Positions 35,956-44,975 of a stretch of 64,000 bases of DNA are shown here, piece after piece. The stretch covers positions 14,866 through 78,865 of the forward strand of contig DASVCL010000002.1 of the NCBI GenBank assembly GCA_036381615.1. The letters run 5' to 3'. How positions within the stretch are numbered: the first letter of the stretch is position 1; the number at the start of each line of letters is the position of its first letter. The translations under genes were made by a program, and so were the position numbers. Source of the stretch: CALANV01 sp036381615. Its GTDB lineage: Bacteria > Pseudomonadota > Alphaproteobacteria > CACIAM-22H2. The notes under the pieces are model-generated. The model was not told the origin of the DNA and made no database searches. It saw only the letters and a list, made by a program, of their open reading frames with translations.

Positions 35956-36033
35956 GCGTGCGCCTTTCATGCGGGTGGGCGATGCCGGCCGGTCATGCCG
36001 GCCGGCCCGGTGCGGGCGCGCAACCTTTCGCCG

Positions 36034-36906
36034 CTAGCCGGAGATGCGCCTGGCCTGCCAAACCATCTCGCCCGGCGCGCTCGTGCCCGATGCGCTCGAT
36101 CCGTCGTTGCGCATGACGCCCGTAATGGTGTCGCCTTCGACGCGACCGCGGACGCGGCTCGTGACCGGCCGGTCGTTGATCCTGTCGCGAATGGTGAGTT
36201 CGATCTGCTCGCCCGCGAGTCTGCCGGTTACGGGCATGTTCCGATCCGAGCTGCGTGCGGTGCCGCGGAGCTCCTGGTAGTTCTGCGTCAGCTCGAGACG
36301 GTAGGTCCGCGCGCCGCCGTCAGGCAGCGACACGCGCACGTTCCAGTCACCGGCCGCGCGTGCCGGTACGATCCACATGAAGACGTCGCCGCCGCCCGGC
36401 CCGGTCGTCTCCGCGTCGGGCTTCCAGTCGTCCATGTCGAAGGCATGCGACACGACGCGCGTGCCGGGCCTGAGTTCGCTCAGGATGCGCGGCCGCAGCT
36501 TGATGTTGACCTCCGGCAGAAGATACATCGTCAGGACCGTCGCCCTCGAGAAATCGGTCTCGAAGAGGTCCTGGTTTCGGAACTCGACCAGGTGCGACAC
36601 GCCGGCCGCGCTCGCATTCGCCAGGCTTTCCTGGATTCGATCCGGATCGATGTCGATGCCCAGGCCGCGCGTGCCGAAGCGCTGCGCGGCCGTGATCACG
36701 ATGCGTCCGTCGCCGGAACCGAGGTCGATCAGAAAATCATCCGGACGGATATCGGCCATCGACAGCATGCGATCGACCGTCTCTTGTGGGGTAGGGACGA
36801 AGGGAACGTCGAGCTTGGGGGTAAGCTGTGCCTGAACGTCGACGGCGCCGAAAACGGCAAGAGCGCCGACCATGGTCACCAGGCGAAATCCGACGGTCTT
36901 GAACAT
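36034..36906 (-). CDS. Exported SAM-dependent methyltransferase-like protein
   Basis: The ATG at 36906 follows GGGAG and gives 290 residues. The first 26 are a Sec signal peptide ending DVQAQ. The mature part starts a class I methyltransferase fold with motif I IDLGSGDGRIVITAA (59-73) and GLGIDIDPDRI. From about residue 190 a second, beta-rich domain follows (VRVSLPDGGARTYRLELTQ). A SAM-binding fold with an export signal is unusual because SAM is cytoplasmic. Similar proteins are known in proteobacteria but their role is not clear to me. Confidence 0.8.
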   Translation of the reverse strand: MFKTVGFRLVTMVGALAVFGAVDVQAQLTPKLDVPFVPTPQETVDRMLSMADIRPDDFLIDLGSGDGRIVITAAQRFGTRGLGIDIDPDRIQESLANASAAGVSHLVEFRNQDLFETDFSRATVLTMYLLPEVNIKLRPRILSELRPGTRVVSHAFDMDDWKPDAETTGPGGGDVFMWIVPARAAGDWNVRVSLPDGGARTYRLELTQNYQELRGTARSSDRNMPVTGRLAGEQIELTIRDRINDRPVTSRVRGRVEGDTITGVMRNDGSSASGTSAPGEMVWQARRISG

Positions 36907-37275
36907 GAATGTCTCCCTGAAGGTTCGAACTGTCATGCAAGGCTTCGGCTGCATCCGGGACAATCCGGCGTAACGAAAAAGACGGCCGATAAGGTTCTCG
37001 GGGGTGATGGCGCGGCCGCTCCGCCGCGCGAGGGCTTCGATCGCGCACGTGACTTGAACGGCGGCTCGCCGTTAACGTGCGGTCCAGGTTTCGCAGATCT
37101 TCGTCGGGAAGAGTCGGACTCTTCGCGAACTATCGCAAACGTGCCAGCTGATACACGCTGATACACGGGCCCGCCATGGCCGTGCGGCCGCGCCGGCGTC
37201 CGACCCTCATGCCGGGCCGCACGACATACGGCCCAGCTTGCCGCCTGGCCTGCCGTAACGGCCGGGGCTGGATGC
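36907..37275. other. Gene-free stretch with small repeats
   Basis: About 370 bases upstream of the exported methyltransferase and downstream of comM. It holds a 7-bp hairpin (37057-37073, AACGGCG/CGCCGTT) and a perfect tandem 10-base repeat GCTGATACAC at 37147-37166. I see no gene. Confidence 0.5.
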
Positions 37276-38808
37276 TCAGCGCGCGAGGCTGATGCGCCGG
37301 TAGCTCAGCGCTTCGGCGATGTGGGTACGCGTCACCGTCTCGATGCCCTCGAGATCGGCGAGCGTGCGGGCAACCCGCAGCACGCGGTGATAGCCGCGCG
37401 CCGACAGCTTCAGGCGCGTCGCGGCGTCGTTGAGCAGCGCGCGGCCGGCGGGTTCGGGTGCGGCGAGTTCCTCCAGGAGCTCGCCGTCGAGCTCCGCATT
37501 CGTCCGCGGCCGGCGCGGCTCGGGTATCGCGGCGAAGCGCGCGCTCTGGCGCGCCCGCGCGGCGGCCACACGCCGCGCGACGTCGGCCGAACTCTCGGAC
37601 GGCGGCGGCAGCGACAGGTCGGCCGGCTTCACGGCCGGCACGTCGACGTGCAGGTCGATGCGATCGAACAGCGGGCCCGAAATCTTCGCCTGATAGTCGA
37701 GCGCGCATTTGGGGGCGCGGCCGCAGGCCTGGGCCGGATCGTCGAGATGGCCGCAGCGGCACGGGTTCATCGCGGCGACGAGCTGAACGCGTGCGGGATA
37801 GGTCACGTGCGCATTGGCGCGCGCCACCACCGCGCGCCCGGTCTCGAGCGGCTGCCGCAGGGCCTCGAGCGTTGTCCGCGCGAACTCGGGCAGCTCGTCG
37901 AGGAACAGCACGCCCAGATGCGCGAGCGAGATCTCGCCCGGCTTGGCGCGCAGGCCGCCGCCGATCAGGGCGGGCAGCGATGCCGAATGGTGCGGATCGC
38001 GAAAGGGACGGCGCCGGCTGATGCGGCCCTCGCGCAGCAGGCCCGCGACCGACTGGATCATGCTGACCTCGAGCGCCTCGGCCGGCGTCAGCGGCGGCAG
38101 CAGGCCGGGCAGACGCTGCGCCAGCATCGACTTGCCGGCCCCGGGCGGTCCAACCATCAGCAGATTGTGAGAGCCGGCGGCGGCGACCTCGAGGGCGCGC
38201 TTGGCGGTCTCCTGACCCTTGATGTCCCGGAGATCCGGATAAGGACTGTCGTCATCGGCAAGACGCGGCACCGGCGCCTGCAGGACCTGACTGCCCTTGA
38301 AATGGTTGATGAGCGCTAGGAGCGAGTCGGCCGCCAGGACGTCGAACCCGTCGGCGGCAGTACCGGCCCACGCAGCCTCACCGCCGCAGGACGCCGGACA
38401 GATGATGCCCCGCTCGCGCGCCACCGCGCCCATCGCAGCGGGCAGGACGCCGGTCACGGCCGCAAGCTTGCCGTCGAGCGCGAGCTCGCCGAGCACGGTG
38501 TAGCGCGTGACCGGCTCCGCCTCGATCACGCCCATCGCGACGAGCAGGCCCAGCGCGATCGGCAGGTCGTAATGGCTGCCCTCCTTGTTGAGGTCGGCGG
38601 GCGACAGGTTGACCGTGATCCGCTTGGGCGGCAGGGCGAGGCCCAGCGCGCCGAGGGCCGCGCGCACGCGCTCGCGGCTTTCGCCCACCGCCTTGTCGGG
38701 AAGGCCGACGATCGTGAAGCTCGGCAGGCCGTTGCCGACATGGACCTGCACGTCGACATCGACGACGTCGATGCCCTGGAATGCGACCGTGTTGACCCGC
38801 GCGACCAT
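37276..38808 (-). CDS. comM: ComM/YifB Mg-chelatase-like AAA+ ATPase
   Basis: The 510 residues have the YifB layout: an N-terminal Lon-like domain (GLPSFTIVGLPDKAVGESRERV), a magnesium-chelatase AAA+ domain with Walker A GPPGAGKS (220-227) and Walker B VLFLDELPE, a zinc-like CRCGHLDDPAQAC region and a C-terminal lid domain. ComM is a hexameric helicase that drives branch migration during natural transformation. In many relatives comM lies near gshB on the same strand; here a 13-kb block separates them. Confidence 0.95.
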   Translation of the reverse strand: MVARVNTVAFQGIDVVDVDVQVHVGNGLPSFTIVGLPDKAVGESRERVRAALGALGLALPPKRITVNLSPADLNKEGSHYDLPIALGLLVAMGVIEAEPVTRYTVLGELALDGKLAAVTGVLPAAMGAVARERGIICPASCGGEAAWAGTAADGFDVLAADSLLALINHFKGSQVLQAPVPRLADDDSPYPDLRDIKGQETAKRALEVAAAGSHNLLMVGPPGAGKSMLAQRLPGLLPPLTPAEALEVSMIQSVAGLLREGRISRRRPFRDPHHSASLPALIGGGLRAKPGEISLAHLGVLFLDELPEFARTTLEALRQPLETGRAVVARANAHVTYPARVQLVAAMNPCRCGHLDDPAQACGRAPKCALDYQAKISGPLFDRIDLHVDVPAVKPADLSLPPPSESSADVARRVAAARARQSARFAAIPEPRRPRTNAELDGELLEELAAPEPAGRALLNDAATRLKLSARGYHRVLRVARTLADLEGIETVTRTHIAEALSYRRISLAR

Positions 38809-38992
38809 CGTGTGCCCCCGGCGTCATTCATACAACCGCCGGTAGGATCGCGCCAGCTTCCCTGGGTGCGCTGTCCATCACCGGAATGGCGGCGTCGTCC
38901 GGCGTCCGTGCGCCCGCACGCTCGCACAAGGCGGTTTCGTTCGCCGCACCTTGCAACTACATTCGCCCGGCACCACAGCGCACGATGATGTC

Positions 38993-39904
38993 ATGTCCGG
39001 AAAATCGCACATCCTCATGAAGAGCATCGGCTGGTTCCGCCAGGGCAAGAACATCGTCGAGACCGCGCGGCCCTATATCGGGCAGGGAATCTCGCAACAG
39101 GACATCGTGGAAATCGCCTATGACCTGCAGGCCGGTTCCTACACGAAGGCGCTCGAAGATCCGAAGATGAGGTCGGACAAGCAGGCCTGGGGAGAGCGGA
39201 TTGCGCGGATTCTGCTGGAGCTCGGCGTCAATTCCGTCTGCGAGGCGGGCGTCGGCGAAGCCTCGACGCTGGCGTTCGTGGCCAAGGCGCTGGAGGGTCG
39301 CATGTCGGTCTCGGGTTTCGACATATCGTTGAGCCGGCTGCTGCATGGCCGTGCGTTTCTCGCGCGAAGCGGCGTCGGGGCGAGGCTTTTCTGCGCGGAC
39401 ATTCTGCAGGTGCCGCTGCCCGATTCCGCCGTGGACGTCGTTCTGACGAACCATAGCATCGAGCCGAACGGCGGCGCCGAGGCGCCCATTCTGCAAGAGC
39501 TGCTTCGCGTCTGCGCGCGCTATCTCGTCATGGTGGAGCCGGATTACGAGCGCGCGAGCCGGGCGCAGCAGGAGCGCATGATTAAGCACAATTACGTGCG
39601 GAAAATCCGCGGCCATCTGGAGAAGCTGCCGGGCAGGTTGATACGCGATGAAGCGTGGCCGATCTTCTCCAACCCCCTGAACAAGGCGTCTCTCTTCGTC
39701 TTCGAGAAATCCGGCGCCGCACCGGCACCGCCGCAGTTCGACTTCGTTTCACCGGTCAACAAGAAGCCCCTGACATCCGTCGAGAACTTTCTCTTCTGCC
39801 CCGACGAGGGGCTGCTCTATCCGGTTGCGTTCGGCATTCCCGTCCTCAGGGACGCGAGCGCGATCGTCTGCACGCAAGCCGATCGCTTTCGAGACATGCC
39901 CTGA
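38993..39904 (+). CDS. Class I methyltransferase with Trm112-like C-terminal domain
   Basis: The 303 residues have motif I VCEAGVGEASTLAFVA, an acidic GFDISLSRL (SAM ribose) and DILQVPLPDSAVDVV, a type-11 methyltransferase pattern. A C-terminal unit (about 235-290) reads FVSPVNKKPLTSVENFLFC, then EGLLYPVAFGIPVLR. This follows the Trm112/UPF0434 pattern, where YPI..GIPVL is diagnostic, but the usual zinc cysteines are mostly missing. The substrate is unknown; such proteins occur near surface-polysaccharide or lipid genes. The start could also be the ATG at 39017. Confidence 0.75.
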   Translation: MSGKSHILMKSIGWFRQGKNIVETARPYIGQGISQQDIVEIAYDLQAGSYTKALEDPKMRSDKQAWGERIARILLELGVNSVCEAGVGEASTLAFVAKALEGRMSVSGFDISLSRLLHGRAFLARSGVGARLFCADILQVPLPDSAVDVVLTNHSIEPNGGAEAPILQELLRVCARYLVMVEPDYERASRAQQERMIKHNYVRKIRGHLEKLPGRLIRDEAWPIFSNPLNKASLFVFEKSGAAPAPPQFDFVSPVNKKPLTSVENFLFCPDEGLLYPVAFGIPVLRDASAIVCTQADRFRDMP

Positions 39905-39956
39905 ACCGAGCAGCGGATCGCGGGGCACGGCCGCCCGCATCACGCACGGGGCCACG

Positions 39957-40724
39957 TCAGGCCACGTGCCAGCCCCCGTCGACGAACAGCGTCGAGCCAT
40001 TGATGTAGCGCCCGGCCTCGCTGCACAGCAGCACGCAGGCACCGGCGCAGTCATCGGGCACGCCGATGCGGCCCGCCGGGATCTGCGCCTCGACGCGGGC
40101 GCGATACTCGGCATCGGCGAGGACGGTGCGGTTGCGCTCGGTCGCGATCGCGCCGGGGGCGAGATTGTTGACCGTCACGCCCGCGGCGGCGACCTGACGC
40201 GCGAGATTGCGCACGAGATTGGCCTGTGCGCTCTTCAGCGCAGCGTAGACGAGAAGCTGCGGGTTCGGCTTGACCTCCTGGATGCTGCCGAGCGTCACGA
40301 CGCGGCCCCAGCCGCGCGCCATCATGCCCGGTACGGTTCCCTGAATCAGGAGAAGGGTCGAACGGAAGTTCACGGCGACCTGACGGTCGAACGCATCGAG
40401 GTCAATCGCCTGCCAATCCTGCCGGATCTCGGTCGAAGCGTTGAGGACCAGGATGTCGATGGGGCCGAGCCGCGCGGCGACGGCCTCGGGCAGGCCGCGG
40501 CACGCGGCGACATCGCCGAGATCCGCCAGTATCGCGGTCGAGCGCACGCCGATCGCGGCGATCTCGCGCGCGACGGCTTCGGCCTCCGCCGCGCGGCTGG
40601 CGGCGTGGACCGCGACCGCGGCCCCGTGCCGCGCCAGCGCAAGCGCGAGCGCCCGGCCGATGCCGCGGCTGGCGCCGGTCACGAGCGCCACCCGTCCCGT
40701 GAGGTCGAATTGCGCGTCGCTCAT
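39957..40724 (-). CDS. SDR-family NAD(P)-dependent oxidoreductase
   Basis: The 255 residues are a classical short-chain dehydrogenase. The cofactor motif TGASRGIG lies near residue 17. NAS stands for the structural NAG, and the catalytic residues are Ser in LGSIQEV and YAALK (YxxxK). The ending NGSTLFVDGGWHV is typical. As the last gene of the operon with an enolase-superfamily enzyme and sugar ABC permeases, it probably oxidises a sugar or sugar acid. It starts 26 bases after the 111-residue gene. Confidence 0.92.
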   Translation of the reverse strand: MSDAQFDLTGRVALVTGASRGIGRALALALARHGAAVAVHAASRAAEAEAVAREIAAIGVRSTAILADLGDVAACRGLPEAVAARLGPIDILVLNASTEIRQDWQAIDLDAFDRQVAVNFRSTLLLIQGTVPGMMARGWGRVVTLGSIQEVKPNPQLLVYAALKSAQANLVRNLARQVAAAGVTVNNLAPGAIATERNRTVLADAEYRARVEAQIPAGRIGVPDDCAGACVLLCSEAGRYINGSTLFVDGGWHVA

Positions 40725-40750
40725 CCCCCGTGCCGCTCCGCCGCCCGTGG

Positions 40751-41086
40751 TCAGGCCTTCAGGTGGATCGTCACGAGCACGACGATCTCGGCGCCGTCGG
40801 AAAGATCGGCCGCGATCCGCAGCCAATTGCCGAAATGCCGCACGCGCGCGAAAGTGATGCCGTCGGCTTCCGCGGGCAACGGGAAGGATGTTCCTTCCGG
40901 CACCCACCGGATGCCGTCGGGCGAGATCTCCACCCGGGCCTCGGGCAACGGCCCCTTGGGCTGTTTGAGCGCGCGTACGAAGATCACGGCCTCGCCGGCC
41001 CAGCCGGCCTCGTAGGGCTCCGTCGCCGACCGGCCGCGCCAGGTCTCGTTGCGGGCGACGACGGCTACCTGGCTTTCGCGGATCAT
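40751..41086 (-). CDS. Unknown 111-residue protein in the catabolic operon
   Basis: I do not recognise a family. The protein is beta-rich: SQVAVVARNETWRGRSATEP, AVIFVRALKQPKG, then ISPDGIRWVPEGTSFPLPAE and LRIAADLSDGAEIVVLVTIH. This fits a small beta-sandwich. No signal peptide is present, so it should be cytoplasmic. Its ATG overlaps the stop of the DUF6772-like gene (ATGA), so the two are translationally coupled and may act together, for example as a carbohydrate-binding pair. Confidence 0.7.
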   Translation of the reverse strand: MIRESQVAVVARNETWRGRSATEPYEAGWAGEAVIFVRALKQPKGPLPEARVEISPDGIRWVPEGTSFPLPAEADGITFARVRHFGNWLRIAADLSDGAEIVVLVTIHLKA

Positions 41087-41985
41087 CAGAAATCCCCCGA
41101 CAGACAGACCGAGTCGATGTAGAGGAAGGCGCGCTTGTCCGTATCCGTCTCGGCAAAGAAGGCGAGGTTCAGCATGCACCACAGATTGCGCATCGCCGGG
41201 ATGCGGATCGACTCGAAGCCGGAAAGGTCGAAGACGCGGTCGTTGCAGCGGAAGCCCGTCGCCTTCATCGCGGCGAGATCGAAATCGAAGCAGACATAGT
41301 GCCAGTTCACCTTGGTCGGGATCTCGTTGTAGCAGAGTTTCTGGTGCGCGCCGGGCAGGTCCTCCCAGCCCTCGGGCGCGAGATGATAGTGCGTCACGGT
41401 CTTGTTCTCGGTGCCGAGCGCCTTGAAGGGCGTCGTCTCGCGCTTGAACTGCCATTTCTGGAGATGGCGCCCGCCCTCGGCATTGAGGAAGCGCAGATGC
41501 GGCATCACCCGCCACGCGTCGGCGTCGCTGTCGCCGCTCTGCAGATCGTAGAGGAAGCCGATCGAGCGCACGTCGGTCTCGGACAGGCGCAACTCGTTCG
41601 CCTCGGGTTTAAAGGTGAAATAGAACTCGAGCCGGATCGGCCCACGCTTGCGGAAAGTCAGGCGCTTGATCGCGACGTTCTGTGCGCCCCGTCGGGGGCG
41701 CGTGGCGATCTTCAGGGCATAGCTGCCATCGGCGCTGCCATGGCTGCCGAAATCCCAGGTCGGCAGCGTGCTCAGCATCGCCTGGGTGTGCTGGGCATAG
41801 CCCGGCAGCATCGAGTCGAGCGTGTGCTCGTAATTGCCGACGAGCTGGGTCCAGCCGCAGAAACCGCGGTCGAAATCATCGAAGCAGATGATGCGCGGCA
41901 GCGGGTCGAACCGGCTCAAACGCGGATCGGCTTGGACGAGGGCGCGACGCATCGCCTCGGCGGCGGAATCGGACATATCGGTCAT
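41086..41985 (-). CDS. DUF6772-like protein in the catabolic operon
   Basis: The 299 residues match what I recall of DUF6772: RIICFDDFDRGFCGWTQLVGN, then GSHGSADGSYALKIATRP, VAIKRLTFRKRGPIRLEFYF and a late RNLWCMLNLAFFAETDTDKR. The pattern suggests a concanavalin-like beta-sandwich, as in carbohydrate-binding modules. There is no export signal. The gene overlaps both neighbours by ATGA, placing it firmly in the sugar-ABC operon. Biochemical function is unknown. Confidence 0.75.
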   Translation of the reverse strand: MTDMSDSAAEAMRRALVQADPRLSRFDPLPRIICFDDFDRGFCGWTQLVGNYEHTLDSMLPGYAQHTQAMLSTLPTWDFGSHGSADGSYALKIATRPRRGAQNVAIKRLTFRKRGPIRLEFYFTFKPEANELRLSETDVRSIGFLYDLQSGDSDADAWRVMPHLRFLNAEGGRHLQKWQFKRETTPFKALGTENKTVTHYHLAPEGWEDLPGAHQKLCYNEIPTKVNWHYVCFDFDLAAMKATGFRCNDRVFDLSGFESIRIPAMRNLWCMLNLAFFAETDTDKRAFLYIDSVCLSGDF

Positions 41986-42812
41986 CCCTTGGTGGCACCG
42001 GCGGTGAGGCCGGCGATGAGGTGTCTCTGGGCGATGATCACGAAGAGGAGAACGGGCAGGAGCTGCAGCGTCGAGGCGGCGAACAGCACGCCCCATTCGA
42101 CGCCTTCGACCGCGCCGATCATCTCGGCAAGCACGAGCGGCGCGGTCTTGGCGCGGGTGGTGGTGAAGATGAAAGCGAAGAGGAACTCGTTCCAGGCATA
42201 GACGATGACGAAGACCGCGACGGCGACCATGCCCTGCGCCGAGAGCGGCACGATGACCTTGCGGACGATCTGCCCGCGGGTCGCGCCATCCACCAGGGCC
42301 GCCTCGTCGAGCTCCTTCGGGATCTGGTCGATGAAGGTCCGCATCACCAATGTGCCGAGCGATACGAAGAACGTCGCGTAGAGGACGATGAGGATCGCGT
42401 GCGTGTCGTTGAGGCTGAGCGCGTTCACGGCCGGAAAGAGCGGCAGCGTGATGACGATCGGCGGAATGAGGCGGACGAAGATGAGGAAGAACGCGCTGGC
42501 GCTCAAGATGCGGCCGCGGAAGCGCGAATAGGCATAGCCCGCAAGCGTGCTGACGAGGATCGCGAGCACCGTCGCGCCCGCCGTGATGATCAGGCTGTTG
42601 GCGAGGCCGGTGAAGAAATCGCTCCAGCGCGTCCACAGCGCCGCGTAGTTGGCGAGCGTCGGCGTGAAGGTGAAGCGCGGCGGAATCGCGAAGATGTCGC
42701 GGTCCGGCTTGAGCGACGACAGCACGATCATCACGATCGGCAGCAGCGACCAGATCGCCACGGCGGCGATCGCCAGCGCCTTCAGGATCCGGGGAAGCGC
42801 TCTAGCCGGCAT
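41982..42812 (-). CDS. Carbohydrate ABC transporter permease (MalG type)
   Basis: The 276 residues have six membrane helices and the MalG-type EAA loop DEAALVDGATRGQIVRKVIVPL, which contacts the ATPase. The start ANYAALWTRWSDFFTGLANSL is typical of CUT1 permeases. Its 5' end overlaps the upstream permease gene by 11 bases and its stop overlaps the DUF6772-like gene. It pairs with the MalF-type permease below. Confidence 0.93.
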   Translation of the reverse strand: MPARALPRILKALAIAAVAIWSLLPIVMIVLSSLKPDRDIFAIPPRFTFTPTLANYAALWTRWSDFFTGLANSLIITAGATVLAILVSTLAGYAYSRFRGRILSASAFFLIFVRLIPPIVITLPLFPAVNALSLNDTHAILIVLYATFFVSLGTLVMRTFIDQIPKELDEAALVDGATRGQIVRKVIVPLSAQGMVAVAVFVIVYAWNEFLFAFIFTTTRAKTAPLVLAEMIGAVEGVEWGVLFAASTLQLLPVLLFVIIAQRHLIAGLTAGATKG

Positions 42813-43689
42813 GGGCCGCGAACATCTCCCGATAGAGGCGCCGCAGATACCAGAGCGCGAGCCCGAGCGAAGCGAGGACGAGGAGCCAGCCGGTCGCCGC
42901 CGCGGCGCCGAACGCGTTGTAGCGGAACGCTTCCAGGTAGAGATAGACGGCCAGTACTTCGGTCGAGCGCGCCGGTCCACCGCCCGTCATCAGCCATACC
43001 TCGGAGAAGAGGCGGAAGGCGAAGATGTAGCGGAACAGCATGGCGATGAGAATCGCCGGCGTGAGAAGCGGCAGCGTCACGCGCCGGAACTGCTGCCACG
43101 GGCTCGCGCCGTCGACCCGCGCGGCCTCGTAGAGTTCGGTCGGAATGGCGAGCCGCGCGGCATAGAGGATGACGAAGGTGAAGGGCAGGTGCAGCCAGAT
43201 CGAAAGCAGCGAGACGATGGCGAGCCCGTGCGCCGGCACGACCGCCCATTCGAGCACCGGCAGGCCCAGCGCCGCGAGCGCCTGGCTCGCGAGCCCGACC
43301 TCCGGATCGAACAGGAAGCGCCACATCACGACCGCGGAGACCTCGCTGACCGCGTAAGGCGCGAGGACGACGGCCAGCAGCAGCGGCCGCCACGGGACTC
43401 CGCTTGCGAAGAGGAGCGCCATGCCGAGGCCGAGCAGCAGCTCGGCGTGGACGACGATCAGGACGACGATGACCGTATTGGCCAGCGCCTGCCAAAAATA
43501 GGGATCGCCCAGGACGCGTCGGTAATTCTCGAGGCCGACGAAAACGGGGCTCTGCCCGAACGACGACTCCTGGAAACCGAGCCAGATCACGTAGAGCGCC
43601 GGCACGAAGATGATCAGACCGACCATCGCCTGTACCGGCGACACCATCAGATAGGCCGGCCACGGGCTGCGGGCGTCGAGCGCCGTCAT
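42802..43689 (-). CDS. Carbohydrate ABC transporter permease (MalF type)
   Basis: The 295 residues contain six helices, FVGLENYRRVLGDPYFWQAL after the first helix, and the EAA loop YEAARVDGASPWQQFRRVTL. It is the MalF/UgpA-type partner of the second permease in the CUT1 family. The gene follows the enolase-superfamily gene after 80 bases. No ABC ATPase is encoded in the locus, so a shared UgpC/MsmK-type subunit from elsewhere is required. Confidence 0.93.
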   Translation of the reverse strand: MTALDARSPWPAYLMVSPVQAMVGLIIFVPALYVIWLGFQESSFGQSPVFVGLENYRRVLGDPYFWQALANTVIVVLIVVHAELLLGLGMALLFASGVPWRPLLLAVVLAPYAVSEVSAVVMWRFLFDPEVGLASQALAALGLPVLEWAVVPAHGLAIVSLLSIWLHLPFTFVILYAARLAIPTELYEAARVDGASPWQQFRRVTLPLLTPAILIAMLFRYIFAFRLFSEVWLMTGGGPARSTEVLAVYLYLEAFRYNAFGAAAATGWLLVLASLGLALWYLRRLYREMFAAHAG

Positions 43690-43769
43690 GCGTGACCTCC
43701 GTGCCGGCCGGCGCGATGGGGCCGTGACGAAGCGGGCGCAGGGCCGGCGAGCCGCGCCATCTCGCGAAC

Positions 43770-44954
43770 CTATCCGATGCGGTGGGCCGCGAGCACGTCG
43801 CGGTCGATGTCGACGCCGAGGCCGGGACCGTCCGGCACGCTGAGGCGACCGTCGGTCAGCGCGTGCGCCTCGCCGACGCTCGGTCTTACGAGCGACTCGC
43901 GCAGGGGATTGGCGTAGACCATGCACTCGAAGGTGCGAAAGGTCTCGGCGGCGGCGGCGAGCTGAAGACTGGCCGCGACGCAGATCGCGCCCGACCAGCC
44001 GACATGCGGCGCATAGGCGGTATGATGTATCGCCGCAAGCTCCGCAATGCGCCAGGTCTCGGTGATGCCGCCGACGCGCGTCACGTCGGGCTGGATGAGG
44101 CCGATGGACCGGTCGGCGAGGAGATCGAGCGCCTCGCTTGCGACGTAGTCGCTCTCGCCCGCGGCGAGCCGGATCGGCAGGTGATGCGCGAGCCGCGCGT
44201 AGCCGGCGCGGTCCTGCGGCACGATCGGTTCCTCGAAGAATCCGTAGCCGAGATCCGCCAGCGCGCGGCCGACGCGGAGCGCGTCGTCGACGTCGTAGGC
44301 CCAGTTGGCATCGGCATAGAGTGCGATGCGGTCGCCGGCGAGCCTGCGGACCAAAGCGGCGCGCGCGATCGCCGCGTCCACCGGCTGGCCGAGCTTTACC
44401 TTGATTTCGCGGAATCCCGCCGACAGCGCCGAAGCGACCTCGGCCTCGACGGTGGCATCGTCGAGCCAGTTGATGGAGGACGCATAGGCCGCAACCTCGC
44501 GGCGACCCATTCCGCCGAGGAGCCGGTGGATCGGCTGGCCCGCAGCCTTGCCCGCAAGATCCCAGAGCGCGATGTCGATGGCGGCAATGGCTTCGACCAG
44601 TTGCCCGCCGGGCCGCCCGGACAGGGCGGCGCGCATCGTCCGCCACAACGCCCGCCGGTCGCGCGCGTCGCAGCCGAGAAGGCGCGGCGCCAGGACGTCG
44701 TCGACGAAACCGGCATAGGCCTTGGCCCCGCGCCGCGCCAGCCCCTCGCCCCAGCCGACAAGGCCGTCCTCAGTCTCGACCTCCACGACGAGGATCTCGA
44801 CGGCCGGATAGTCGCCCTGCGACGTGCGCTGCGCCTTGGGCAGAACGACGCGGAGCGGATGGGCCGTGATCCGCGCGAGGCGAAGCGGCGCGTCGCTTAC
44901 GACCGGGGGAGACGGATTCGCGCGCGCATGGGAATCCCGCGGGGCTCGAAGCAT
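43770..44954 (-). CDS. Enolase-superfamily (mandelate racemase/muconate lactonizing) enzyme
   Basis: The 394 residues have the capping domain and barrel of the superfamily. The KxK motif is Lys185-Val-Lys187. Metal ligands are Asp215 (ADANW), Glu241 (FFEEP) and Glu267 (GES). Asp290 (QPDVTRVGG) and His317 (PHVGW) would form the second acid/base dyad. These residues suit a sugar-acid dehydratase or a racemase of the MR subgroup. With sugar permeases and an SDR next to it, dehydration of an aldonate is likely. An N-terminal tail of 22 residues is unusual. It is the first gene of the minus-strand operon. Confidence 0.9.
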   Translation of the reverse strand: MLRAPRDSHARANPSPPVVSDAPLRLARITAHPLRVVLPKAQRTSQGDYPAVEILVVEVETEDGLVGWGEGLARRGAKAYAGFVDDVLAPRLLGCDARDRRALWRTMRAALSGRPGGQLVEAIAAIDIALWDLAGKAAGQPIHRLLGGMGRREVAAYASSINWLDDATVEAEVASALSAGFREIKVKLGQPVDAAIARAALVRRLAGDRIALYADANWAYDVDDALRVGRALADLGYGFFEEPIVPQDRAGYARLAHHLPIRLAAGESDYVASEALDLLADRSIGLIQPDVTRVGGITETWRIAELAAIHHTAYAPHVGWSGAICVAASLQLAAAAETFRTFECMVYANPLRESLVRPSVGEAHALTDGRLSVPDGPGLGVDIDRDVLAAHRIG

Positions 44955-44975
44955 CCTTGTCTCCTCTCACGCACT

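Noticed and set aside
36000..36030. GC-rich GCCGGCCGG repeats as a terminator between methyltransferase and permease
   Set aside because: The sequence is self-complementary in several registers but has no T-run, so no specific function can be supported.
36910..36935. GGTTCGAACT as a possible tRNA T-loop
   Set aside because: No acceptor or anticodon stem surrounds it; it is the leader of the exported methyltransferase gene.
34537..37161. 874-codon plus-strand frame opposite the APC permease and the exported methyltransferase
   Set aside because: Both opposite genes have clear signal, membrane and motif evidence; the frame is Arg/Glu/His-rich with no fold and results from high G+C.
39957..41156. 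A single 399-residue SDR with an N-terminal extension
   Set aside because: The extension overlaps the 111-residue and DUF6772-like genes in another frame; the canonical SDR start is at 40724.
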